From positions 2,108,001 through 2,172,000 of the forward strand of contig OY970347.1 of NCBI GenBank assembly GCA_963717635.1: a stretch of DNA of 64,000 nucleotides, read 5' to 3'. This DNA comes from JALZKA01 sp963717635. Lineage in GTDB: Bacteria; Actinomycetota; Thermoleophilia; Solirubrobacterales; 70-9. Positions 23,789-31,685 of the stretch are shown here, one piece after another. Each line of letters opens with the position of its first letter. Position 1 is the stretch's first letter. The translations under genes were made by a program, and so were the position numbers. Under the pieces are notes generated by a model. It saw only the letters and a list, made by a program, of their open reading frames with translations. It had not been told where the DNA came from and ran no database searches.

Positions 23789-25282
23789 TCAGCGGCACTG
23801 GGCCCCGACGCAATCCCGCAGGTCGTCCAGTTGGTCCGCGAGCGAGTTGCGGACGTCCACCAGCCCGGGACGCTCGCTGACCACGTTGGGGCGCAGCACG
23901 GGCGCGTCGAGCGTGTGCAGGTTGTCCATCTGGGGGTGATCCGTCTTCAGGTCGTAGAACTCGTACTCGTCGACCTGGCCGTCGCCGTCCGTGTCGTGCT
24001 CGAGATACACGTACCGCCCGTCCTCGATTCCGGCGGAGTACCGGTTCTCGAGCAACAGGACGCGGCCGGTCCCGGCCGCCGGGTTCCGAGCCACGGATCG
24101 AATCGAGGCGCCGTCCACCGGAGCCTGCGCGGAGGCGTCCCCAAGCTGGAGGATCGTCGGCATCAGGTCGATGTTCGCGGTCGGCTCCGAGTGCGTGGCC
24201 CCGCGTGGGACGCCGGGCCCGCGAACGATCATCGGGACCTTCGCGCTCTCCTCGTAGAGCAGCGTCTTGCCCGTGTGCCGGTGCTCGCCCAGCATGTACC
24301 CGTTGTCGGAGGTGAAGAAGATCCAGGTGTTGTCCAGCTCCCCGCCCCGGCGCAGCTCACGCACCACAGCGCGGACCATGTCGTCGACCGCGAGCAGCGA
24401 CGCGAGCCGGGCGCGGTACCGGTCACGCACCTTGCGCCGCTTGGCGATGTCGAGCCGGTTCTGCCGGCGGATGAACAGCGGCTTGTCGCTGACGTCCCTC
24501 TCGTTGAACGAGGCCGGACGGGGGAGCTTGGCGTGCTTGAACTTGCCCTCGTGGCGTGGCGCCGGGCGCGGGTTCGGCACCGCGTTGCGCTTTGGCTCGC
24601 CGTGCGGCGCCAGCGGCGCGATCGTCAGGAAGAACGGCTTTCCCTTGCGCAGCTTGGCGCGCATGAACCGCTTGCTCTTGCGCGTGTAGACGTCGGTCTG
24701 GTAGTTGCGGTCGCTCTTCGGCACCCGGCGGATCTCGCCGCCGTCGTTGGCGACCCAGTCGTACATCCGCGACGTGAGCCCCGCGTAGAAGCGGTTGAAG
24801 CCGTCGGGGATGTCCTCGGGATGGGCCCGCGCGTAGTTGCCATAGCCGTTCAGGAACTTGCCGATCCAGGCGGTCTTGTAGCCCGCCGCCCGCATCGAGA
24901 CCGCCGATGTCGCGGCGTCGTCGAACTCCAGGAACCCGCCCTCGGGCTGGCGATTGCTGAGCACACCGTGGTTGTGGGCGAACTGGCCGGTGAGGTAGCT
25001 CGCGCGCGAGGGGCAGCAGACCGGGAACGTCGCGTAATGGCGTTTGAACTTGACGCCCCTGCGGACGAGCAGCTTGCGAGTCTGCTTCATCACCCGGAGG
25101 TCCGCCGTGGCCTGGTCGTCGGTGAGGATCACGACGATGTTCGGGCGGTTGTCGGTCTGCTCCGCGGCGACATCATTGTGGCCGGCCAGCAGCCCACCGG
25201 TGATCAGGGTGGCGACCGCGAGCCCGCCGACGGCGGCGCGAGCCCGCGTCGATCCGGCGATCGCCTTGCGCGTCAGTGGCAT
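23789..25282 (-). CDS. exported type I (formylglycine) sulfatase
   Basis: A 497-residue protein with a signal peptide or anchor (basic start, hydrophobic residues about 17-34). The alkaline-phosphatase-like fold begins PNIVVILTDDQ, giving the metal Asp pair. FPVCCPSRASYLTGQ holds the CxPSR signature in which C89 would be converted to formylglycine; SDNGYMLGEH and KVPMIVRGPG follow. The ATG at 25282 has GAAGG 6 nt upstream and overlaps the preceding sulfatase by 10 nt. Outside the cell it would remove sulfate esters, plausibly from the sulfated glycan made by this locus. A formylglycine-generating enzyme must be encoded elsewhere. Confidence 0.88.
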   Translation of the reverse strand: MPLTRKAIAGSTRARAAVGGLAVATLITGGLLAGHNDVAAEQTDNRPNIVVILTDDQATADLRVMKQTRKLLVRRGVKFKRHYATFPVCCPSRASYLTGQFAHNHGVLSNRQPEGGFLEFDDAATSAVSMRAAGYKTAWIGKFLNGYGNYARAHPEDIPDGFNRFYAGLTSRMYDWVANDGGEIRRVPKSDRNYQTDVYTRKSKRFMRAKLRKGKPFFLTIAPLAPHGEPKRNAVPNPRPAPRHEGKFKHAKLPRPASFNERDVSDKPLFIRRQNRLDIAKRRKVRDRYRARLASLLAVDDMVRAVVRELRRGGELDNTWIFFTSDNGYMLGEHRHTGKTLLYEESAKVPMIVRGPGVPRGATHSEPTANIDLMPTILQLGDASAQAPVDGASIRSVARNPAAGTGRVLLLENRYSAGIEDGRYVYLEHDTDGDGQVDEYEFYDLKTDHPQMDNLHTLDAPVLRPNVVSERPGLVDVRNSLADQLDDLRDCVGAQCR

Positions 25283-26727
25283 TCGGCGCCTTCGCAATCA
25301 TTGAGGTCGTCGAGCCGGTCGGCCAGCTCTGCCCGGATCGGCGCGTAAGCCGGGTCGTCGTGGCGCGACTCGAGCTGGTACGGGTCCTGCTGCAGGTCGT
25401 AGAGCTCGAACTCGGAGCCGAGATCCGTCTCGTGCTCGGCGTAGAGCCAATCCGGCGTCCGCAGCGCGAACCCGCGGTTGGTCTGGATCACGAGCTCGCG
25501 GTCGGAATAGACGCCCGGTGTCGCGACGACGTCGAACAGCGACACACCGTCCTGTTCCTGCGCCGGCTCGACCCCGGTGAAGTCGTAGATCGTCGACGCG
25601 ATATCGATGTTCGCAACCGGCGAGTGGACGACCGTCCCCGGCGTAAGCCCGGGGCCGCGCATCAGCAGCGGCACGCGCGTCGACTCGTCGTAGATCTTGC
25701 TCTTGCCCGCAAGGCGGTGCTCACCGAGCAGGTAACCGTTGTCGCTCATGAAGATCACCAGGGTCTTGTCCAGCATCCCGTTTCGTCGCAGCGCCGCCAT
25801 GACGCGCACGACCAGGTCGTCCACCGCCAGCAGGCTACCCAGCCGGTCGCGGTTGAGGTCGCGAAGGACCTCACGCGCCGGTCGCTTCAATCGCGGCACG
25901 TTGGACACGAACGACGGCTTGTCGGAGACGTCGGCCTCATTCATCGCCGGCGGGCGCGGCAGCGGCTTGCGCTTGAAGGCGCCGCGATGGCGTCGCGGTG
26001 GCCGAGGGTTGCGCGCAGCCTGGAACCCCCGGGTCTCGACATGGGGTGAGAGCGGCGAAACCGTGAGGAAGAATGGATCGCCGGTGTCGGCCGCGGATTC
26101 GACGAACTTCTCGGCCTGGCGGGCGTAGACGTCGTTCTGGTAGCCGCGGACCGACTTCGCCCAGAACTTGCGTCTGCTGCCGATCACCTGCTCCCAGCCG
26201 TAGAGGACCCGCGTGGCCGAGCCGGCCCGCCAGAAGTCGAATCCGGGCGGCACGTACGGAGGATCTTGACGGGCGCCCTGGAGGTAGCCGTTCAGGTACT
26301 TCCCGACCCAACCCGTCTCGTATCCCGCGGCGTCAAGGGCGACCGCGGTGGTCGCTGAATCGTCGAACGCCGTCCAGCCTCCGTCCGGGGCCTTGTTGTC
26401 CACGACGCCGTGGTTGTGCGCGTACCTCCCCGTGAGCAGAGTCGCTCGCGCCGGGCAGCACAGCGGGAACGTGGCGAACGCCTGGCGGAACTGGACGCCG
26501 CGCCGGCCGATTCGGCGCAGCGTTCGCGGGTTGGACGGGGCTAGGTCCGAGAGGCGCTGGTCGTCGGTGAGGACCACGAGCACGTTCGGCTGCCCGACCG
26601 GGCCCCGGGCGGAGCCGTCCTGCGCCTCGGACCGGGTCCCCGCGGCCAGCGCCGCGAGTAACCCGGCCAGGGCCAGCGCGATTCCGGCCCGGCGCGCGAG
26701 CCCCCCAAGCGAACTGGCTTGGCTCAC
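25273..26727 (-). CDS. exported type I (formylglycine) sulfatase, paralogue
   Basis: A 484-residue paralogue of the neighbouring sulfatase. A signal segment (about 14-32) precedes PNVLVVLTDDQ; the activation site is LCCPARATLLTGR (CxPAR, formylglycine predicted at C90), followed by MSDNGYLLGEH and RVPLLMRGPG. Ala replaces Ser at the fourth motif position, which is tolerated in CxPxR-type sites. GTG start overlaps the alpha/beta-hydrolase stop (GTGA). The two sulfatases may differ in regiospecificity. Confidence 0.88.
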   Translation of the reverse strand: MSQASSLGGLARRAGIALALAGLLAALAAGTRSEAQDGSARGPVGQPNVLVVLTDDQRLSDLAPSNPRTLRRIGRRGVQFRQAFATFPLCCPARATLLTGRYAHNHGVVDNKAPDGGWTAFDDSATTAVALDAAGYETGWVGKYLNGYLQGARQDPPYVPPGFDFWRAGSATRVLYGWEQVIGSRRKFWAKSVRGYQNDVYARQAEKFVESAADTGDPFFLTVSPLSPHVETRGFQAARNPRPPRRHRGAFKRKPLPRPPAMNEADVSDKPSFVSNVPRLKRPAREVLRDLNRDRLGSLLAVDDLVVRVMAALRRNGMLDKTLVIFMSDNGYLLGEHRLAGKSKIYDESTRVPLLMRGPGLTPGTVVHSPVANIDIASTIYDFTGVEPAQEQDGVSLFDVVATPGVYSDRELVIQTNRGFALRTPDWLYAEHETDLGSEFELYDLQQDPYQLESRHDDPAYAPIRAELADRLDDLNDCEGAECH

Positions 26728-27608
26728 GTGACCGCGGCCTCGGCAGGCACGCCGGAGTCGAAGAACGCGAGCGCGCGATCGGAGACCAGCTCCGGACACT
26801 CCTCGGGCAGCATGTGGCCGGCACCTGGCACCACCTCGATCGTCATGTCGTCCGCGTATTCCTCATGCCCCTGGAACAACACGGGCGGGAGGATAGGGTC
26901 GCGGTCTCCGTGCAGCACCAGGGTTGGCACGGTCAGCCGCCGTTTGCGGTAGCGACCGGCCAGGACCGGTCCAACCTCCCGCAGCAGGAAGGTGCGATAC
27001 AGCAGGCTGGCGGCCCGGGCCCGGGTCGAGGCCCGCAGGTCACGGCCGTAAAGGCGCTGAACGTCGTTGCGCAGGTGCTCGCGGTGGTGCGACCAACGGC
27101 GGAGCTTGCGAGCGACGTAGCTGGGCCGCCGCATCCGCCGCGGTCCGAGCGGCGAGGCGATGGCGGCCATGTACGCGGACCGCCTGAGCTGCGGCAGCAG
27201 GCGCAGGCTCGACTTCACGAACGGCGGCGGGGTCGAGACCATGACCAGGCGCTGAACCAGCTCGGGACGCTTGAGCGCCAGCAGGCAGCCGATCCAGGCG
27301 CCCCAGTCGTGTCCGACGATTCGCGCGCGATCGATCTCGAGCGCCGCCATCACGTTCGCGATGTCGTCGGCCATGTTCTCCTTGTCGAGGCCCTCCCAGG
27401 CGATGTCGGTCCAGCCGAAGCCGCGCAGGTCGATCGCGATCACCCGGTAATGCTTCGCCAGCTCCGGAATCATGAGGCGCCAGCAGTACCAATGCTGCGG
27501 GAAGCCGTGCAGGAGCAGCAGGGGCTCACCCTCGCCGGCTTCGGCGACGTGAAAGTTGAGGCCACCTGCGGCCTCAAAACGATGGCGGACGCCATCAACT
27601 TGGGGCAT
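26724..27608 (-). CDS. alpha/beta hydrolase, epoxide-hydrolase/haloalkane-dehalogenase-like
   Basis: A 294-residue enzyme. The oxyanion motif is LLHGFPQHWYCW and the nucleophile is Asp (D101) in IVGHDWGAWIG, as in epoxide hydrolases and dehalogenases, not the Ser of esterases. The later acid (HGDRDPILPP) and His (VPGAGHMLPEE) complete the triad. It heads the operon with both sulfatases. I use the ATG at 27608; the frame extends upstream into the divergent sulfotransferase G gene. A TAACAT -10-like box on the minus strand lies 25 nt upstream. Its role in the glycan locus is unclear. Confidence 0.83.
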   Translation of the reverse strand: MPQVDGVRHRFEAAGGLNFHVAEAGEGEPLLLLHGFPQHWYCWRLMIPELAKHYRVIAIDLRGFGWTDIAWEGLDKENMADDIANVMAALEIDRARIVGHDWGAWIGCLLALKRPELVQRLVMVSTPPPFVKSSLRLLPQLRRSAYMAAIASPLGPRRMRRPSYVARKLRRWSHHREHLRNDVQRLYGRDLRASTRARAASLLYRTFLLREVGPVLAGRYRKRRLTVPTLVLHGDRDPILPPVLFQGHEEYADDMTIEVVPGAGHMLPEECPELVSDRALAFFDSGVPAEAAVT

Positions 27609-27620
27609 CTCATGGGCCAC

Positions 27621-27625
27621 GGAGG
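27621..27625 (+). promoter_or_regulatory. ribosome-binding site that fixes the start of sulfotransferase G
   Basis: GGAGG, 8 nt before the ATG at 27634. The later ATG at 27691, which would also give a complete sulfotransferase domain, has no such site. Confidence 0.6.
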
Positions 27626-27633
27626 AGCGCGTG

Positions 27634-28500
27634 ATGTTAGCGAGAGGCCGGGAATCGGCCGCCTGGCTGCCGCTATCGTCCTCCGTCCGAATGAGCGGCT
27701 CGCTTCCGGATTTCGTGATCATCGGCGCCCAGAAGTGCGGCACCACGGCGCTTCACGCCTATCTCGCGCGCCATCCCGAGATCTCGATGTCGCGCCCCAA
27801 GGAACTCGACTACTTCATCGAGGAGCTGAACCTGACCAAGGGCCTCGACTGGTACCGGTCTCGCTTCGATGGGGCTGGCCGAGTGCGCGGCGAGTCCTCC
27901 CCCAACTACACGGCCCACCCGGTCTACTCCGGCGTCCCCGAGCGAATGTCCGCGCTGCTCCCTGACGCCAGGCTGATCTTCATGGTCCGCGACCCGGTGG
28001 ACCGGGTGCGCTCCGGCTACTACCACCAGTACTCGAACCGGACCGAGGACCGGCCGATGCGCGAGGCGGTGCTGGACGAGACCCGGGGCCATCTGGCCCG
28101 CTCGATGTACCACCTGCAACTCAGCCGATTCCTTGAGCACTATCCGATCGAGCGCATCCTGCTGCTCGAGCAGGAAGAGCTGCGAACGGACCGGCGGGAA
28201 ACCCTCCGACGCATCTACCGGTTCCTGGGAGTCGACCAGGACGTCTGGCGCGAGAGCTTCAAGACGCCGCGGCTCGAGTCCGCGACCCGCGGACGCCGCA
28301 CCCGCCTGGGCGCATTCGCCGCGAAGCGCCTGTCGCCGCGCCACTGGCGCAGGATCCGCGACCGGCGGCCGTTCACCAAGCCCTACGAGCAAGGGCCTCT
28401 GGATGACGAGCTGCGAGCCGAGCTGGCCGACCGTTTGCGCGACGACGTCGCCGCCTTCCGCGAGCTGACCGGCCGTCGCTTCGAGACCTGGTCGATCTGA
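27634..28500 (+). CDS. sulfotransferase-family protein (G), heparan-sulfate-sulfotransferase-like
   Basis: A 288-residue protein with VIIGAQKCGTTALHAYL as PAPS loop and MVRDPVDRVRSGYYHQ as second motif, Ser present. LDYFIEELNL and ESSPNYTAHP place it in the same subgroup as protein B. Start chosen by the GGAGG site before ATG 27634. It is a single plus-strand gene, divergent from the hydrolase-sulfatase operon with only 25 bases between starts, so synthesis and removal of sulfate may be co-regulated there. Confidence 0.86.
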   Translation: MLARGRESAAWLPLSSSVRMSGSLPDFVIIGAQKCGTTALHAYLARHPEISMSRPKELDYFIEELNLTKGLDWYRSRFDGAGRVRGESSPNYTAHPVYSGVPERMSALLPDARLIFMVRDPVDRVRSGYYHQYSNRTEDRPMREAVLDETRGHLARSMYHLQLSRFLEHYPIERILLLEQEELRTDRRETLRRIYRFLGVDQDVWRESFKTPRLESATRGRRTRLGAFAAKRLSPRHWRRIRDRRPFTKPYEQGPLDDELRAELADRLRDDVAAFRELTGRRFETWSI

Positions 28501-28552
28501 GCCCGAGCTCGAAGGGCGAAGCGGAGCCCCGGCGTTTGTTGAGCCGCCTTGC

Positions 28553-29938
28553 CTAGTCGTCTAGGCGCGACTCTACGCGCTCGGCGGCCTGGCGCTCGGC
28601 CCGAGCGTGCAGCCGCTCGACCAGCGCGCGCTGCGCCAGCGTTGCCGCCCGCTCTTCGAGGTCGGTGGCGCGCTCCCGAAACCGCAGGTGCGCGTTGCGC
28701 TCGTGGCCAAGGTCGGTCGCCGCCGCAAGCGGGCCGTGCTCGGTCACCTGCGGCTCCTCGACGCCGTGGCGCCGGGTCGAGACCTCGACACCGCTCACCC
28801 AGCGCTCGCCGAAGAGCCTGCCGATGATCTGCTCGGGCGCCTCGCCGGTCGTTGCGGAGAGGCGCTGCGCGCGTCTCCAGGCGGCGGTGGCTACCACCTC
28901 AACCATCCCGTCCTGGGGAGCGGCGCCGGGGACCGTCACGTGGAGGGCGCCGACGTCCTCGCCCAGCGCCAGCTCGTGCAGGTCGCCGAGCGTGCGGGGG
29001 TCGAGCGAGGCAAGCGCCGGCAGGGTGACCTGGAAGGGCGCCTCGCAGGCCTCGGCGAGGGAGCTTCGGGCAAGCGCGGCGCGCGGGTGATCCGCAACCG
29101 CAGCAGCGACCGCGGAGCGGGAGGGATGGCCCTCCGGAACCTGCACCCGCAGCTCGAGGTCGCCGAGCCGGCCGGCGAGCGCGCCCCGAATCGATGCCAG
29201 GGCCTCGTCGGCCGGGGTCGCCTCGTCGAGCGGCAGGTTGACGGCCAGCGCCGGCCGGGCATGCCGCCGCGCCGAGGCGATGCCGCGAAACGGGGGCAGC
29301 GGCACGATCGCCGCGGCCTCGGGATGGATCAGCTCCAGCGTCTCCCCCGCCTCGCAGGCGCGCGCGACGGCATCCGCCAGCCACCCGGCGGTACCTCGGG
29401 CGAGCGCCGCGGGCTCGACGGCGAACACCGCGCCGGCGCAATGGAGCCGATAGAGAAGATCGAGCCGACGGACCTCCGGCGGCACCGTGCCGGCAGCCCC
29501 GGCGGCCTCGTAGAGCGCGCGATGCATGCCAATCGAACCGTCGGCGGCGGCCAGGTGGTACCCGCCGGCAAGGTCGGTGAGGTCGCGGGTCAGGTCGCGG
29601 ACGAGGCCCAGCGGATCGCCGCCGTCCACGCCGACTGGCCCGAGGCTGACGGCATCGGCCGCGACGTGATGCCAGCGCGCGTGCGCCGCGACGAACTCAG
29701 GCGCGGGCTCGGCGCCGGCGGGAAGCACGATCACGATCTCGCCGTCCGGCGCCTGCGCGCCCGCGTCGATGACGTGGATCAGCTCGGCCGGATAGGTCTG
29801 GGCGCCAAGGTCGGGTTGCGTTCCCGCGCCGTCGACGACCACGGCGACGCGCGCTTCGGGCTGGAACGAGCCGAGCGGCGCGGCTTCGATGTCCCGCCAG
29901 AGGTGCTGCGGGACCGTTGCTGGCGGGGGCGGATTCAC
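28553..29938 (-). CDS. protein with two degenerate GT-A-like domains and a helical C-terminus, glycan-locus associated
   Basis: A 461-residue protein. Residues about 25-190 follow the order of a family-2 glycosyltransferase (strand VAVVVDG, GEIVIVLPAGAEPAPEFVAAH, then DLLYRLHCAGA) but lack a DxD. Residues about 220-380 look like a second, also degenerate, copy (PALAVNLPLDE ... MVEVVATAAWRRAQ). The C-terminal 80 residues are Arg/Glu-rich helices (ATDLEERAATLAQRALVE). The GTG at 29938 sits 8 nt after a TAGAGT box, which supports this start. The protein at 33241-33963 looks like a shortened paralogue. Possible role: non-catalytic partner of the divergent glycosyltransferase; inference. Confidence 0.62.
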   Translation of the reverse strand: MNPPPPATVPQHLWRDIEAAPLGSFQPEARVAVVVDGAGTQPDLGAQTYPAELIHVIDAGAQAPDGEIVIVLPAGAEPAPEFVAAHARWHHVAADAVSLGPVGVDGGDPLGLVRDLTRDLTDLAGGYHLAAADGSIGMHRALYEAAGAAGTVPPEVRRLDLLYRLHCAGAVFAVEPAALARGTAGWLADAVARACEAGETLELIHPEAAAIVPLPPFRGIASARRHARPALAVNLPLDEATPADEALASIRGALAGRLGDLELRVQVPEGHPSRSAVAAAVADHPRAALARSSLAEACEAPFQVTLPALASLDPRTLGDLHELALGEDVGALHVTVPGAAPQDGMVEVVATAAWRRAQRLSATTGEAPEQIIGRLFGERWVSGVEVSTRRHGVEEPQVTEHGPLAAATDLGHERNAHLRFRERATDLEERAATLAQRALVERLHARAERQAAERVESRLDD

Positions 29939-29946
29939 GGCGGGTG

Positions 29947-29968
29947 ACTCTATCCGCCACCGTAGAGT
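29947..29968. promoter_or_regulatory. inverted pair of TAGAGT -10 boxes serving both divergent genes
   Basis: ACTCTA (29947-29952; TAGAGT on the minus strand, 8 nt before GTG 29938) and TAGAGT (29963-29968, 9 nt before ATG 29978) form an inverted repeat with a 10-base spacer. Both genes would be leaderless. The palindrome could also bind a regulator controlling both directions. Confidence 0.5.
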
Positions 29969-29977
29969 GCCCCGTCG

Positions 29978-31453
29978 ATGACCGAGATGGCCACCACGCC
30001 TCGACATTCCCCAGGCGCCCCGCTTCCGCTGCGGGTCGGCTTCGCCGGCACGCGGGGGCGCGAGCGGCTTGGGATCGGCGTCGGTGCTCGCGCCTACGCC
30101 CCAGGGGATGATTCATCCGGGTTCGATCTGTTGGTCGCCGAGCCCGGCACCGCCGATGCCCTGCAATCGGGGGGCCTCCCGGTGGTCGATGCCGGCGAGG
30201 TCGTGCCGGCGGTCGACCCGACGGCCTTCAACCCGACGGGCTTCCGCGACGCCGGCATCGCCGGGCTCGCGGCGATCATCACCCGGCCCGGATCCGGGTT
30301 CGAGCCCGGCTTCGAGCTGATCGCCGCCGCCGCGCACGACGAGCCGGTGACGGTGCTCGCTCCCGAGCGGGCGGCGCTTCCGTCGCTCCCGGGCGGGGTC
30401 CGCCGCGCCGGCCTCGGCCCGCAACCGCAGCCCCGCCGGGTCGTGCGCAGGGCGGGCGAGCACCTCGCCGTCCTCGACCACCCCTCCTTCCACGCCTCTG
30501 AGGTCGAGCGCGCGGGCTGGATCGCAAAGCTCTGCGCGGCCGGGGTCCCGGTCTGCGCCGAGGAGATCTCCGGTTCGCTGGCCGCTCTCTTGGGCACCGA
30601 GCTGACCGCGCTGCTCGAGCCGCTTCGGGCCCGCGACATGGCCGACTTAGACCAGCGCGAGCGGGCCTCGGTCGCGCTTCGCCGGGCGGCGCTTCGCGAA
30701 CACTCGGCCGAGGCGCGCTGGCGCCAGCTCTGCGCCGAGCTCGGGATCGAGCTGCCGGGCCGGCCGCTGGTCTCGGTGATCCTCTCGACCCGGCGCGAGA
30801 GCTGGCTCGAGCACGGGATCGCCCAGGTCGCCCGCCAGACCTATGAGCCGCGCGAGTTGGTCGTCTGCCTGCACGGCGACGAGTTCGCGCCCGGCACCAC
30901 CGAGCGGGTCCGCTCGCTCTATTCGGGCACCCTGCAGGTGATCCGGGTCGACTCCGAGCTGACCCTGGGCGATGCGCTCAACGCCGGGGTCGAGACCTCA
31001 GTCGGCGGGTTGGTGACGAAGATGGACGACGACGACTACTACTCGACCGAGCACCTCTGGGACCTGGTCTTGGCGCTCGAGTACTCGGGCGCGGATCTGG
31101 TTGGGAAGGCGGCCGAGTTCGTCTACCTGCAGTGGATCGACCTGACGATGCGCCGGTTCATGGGCGACTCGGAATCCGACCATCCGCGCCTGGCGGGCGG
31201 AGCGATGATGGCCCGCAAGGGGCCGCTCAAGGCGATCGGCGGCTGGCCGTCGCGCTCGCGCGGCGAGGACACATGGATCGTCAAGAACTTCAAGAAGGCG
31301 GGGCGCGGCACGTACCGGACGCACGGGTACGGCTACATCCTCAATCGCCACGGCCAGGGCCACACCTGGAACACGTACGTGGACTACTTCCTGATCCAGT
31401 CCCAGCGCGAGTGGCGCGGGCTGCGGTTCGACCAGTCGGCGATCGAGGAGTAG
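29978..31453 (+). CDS. family-2 (GT-A) glycosyltransferase with extra N-terminal domain, copy 1
   Basis: A 491-residue protein. An N-terminal domain (about 17-215; PLRVGFAGT, then HPSFHASEVERAGWIAKLCAAG) precedes a GT2 catalytic domain (about 262-470): PLVSVILSTRRESW, the acidic donor/metal site MDDDDYYSTEHLW (D350-D353), LAGGAMMARKGPLKAIGGW and the catalytic-base region SRGEDTWIV. It adds a sugar from a nucleotide donor. Codons for residues about 164-384 are part of a 662-bp block shared almost perfectly with the gene at 33994. Codon 224 is TTA, rare in such GC-rich genomes. Confidence 0.87.
   Translation: MTEMATTPRHSPGAPLPLRVGFAGTRGRERLGIGVGARAYAPGDDSSGFDLLVAEPGTADALQSGGLPVVDAGEVVPAVDPTAFNPTGFRDAGIAGLAAIITRPGSGFEPGFELIAAAAHDEPVTVLAPERAALPSLPGGVRRAGLGPQPQPRRVVRRAGEHLAVLDHPSFHASEVERAGWIAKLCAAGVPVCAEEISGSLAALLGTELTALLEPLRARDMADLDQRERASVALRRAALREHSAEARWRQLCAELGIELPGRPLVSVILSTRRESWLEHGIAQVARQTYEPRELVVCLHGDEFAPGTTERVRSLYSGTLQVIRVDSELTLGDALNAGVETSVGGLVTKMDDDDYYSTEHLWDLVLALEYSGADLVGKAAEFVYLQWIDLTMRRFMGDSESDHPRLAGGAMMARKGPLKAIGGWPSRSRGEDTWIVKNFKKAGRGTYRTHGYGYILNRHGQGHTWNTYVDYFLIQSQREWRGLRFDQSAIEE
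30467..31128 (+). repeat. 662-bp direct repeat, copy 1
   Basis: Matches 34648-35309 (offset 4181) at all but two bases: A30929 versus G35110 (Thr/Ala) and G31008 versus A35189 (Gly/Glu). It lies wholly inside the two glycosyltransferase genes and keeps frame. Sequence on either side differs strongly, so the edges are sharp. Confidence 0.97.
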
Positions 31454-31457
31454 CTGG

Positions 31458-31685
31458 CTAAAGCCCCTTGCGGTACTCGTCCAGGCGCTGACGCACCTCC
31501 TCGTCGTCGCGGTTCGCGGCGGGGACGAGGAGCTCCTGGACGACGTCGGCGAGCTCGGCGACCCGGCGGTTGAGCTGGCGCACCTCCTGAACCTCGTCCT
31601 CGAGTCGCTGGACACGCTTCTTCAGGTTCGCGATCTGCTTGCGCTGTGGCGCGGCCGCGCCGAACAGGCCGCCGTCGCGCGCCAT
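31458..31685 (-). CDS. short coiled-coil protein (DUF6752-like)
   Basis: A 75-residue protein. Residues about 14-48 (RKQIANLKKRVQRLEDEVQE, then LNRRVAELADVV) have strong heptad character of a coiled coil; the rest is charged. It resembles small DUF6752 proteins near actinobacterial sulfotransferases and glycosyltransferases. The ATG at 31685 overlaps the LicD-fusion stop (ATGA). Possibly an oligomerisation partner of the glycan enzymes; inference. Confidence 0.65.
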   Translation of the reverse strand: MARDGGLFGAAAPQRKQIANLKKRVQRLEDEVQEVRQLNRRVAELADVVQELLVPAANRDDEEVRQRLDEYRKGL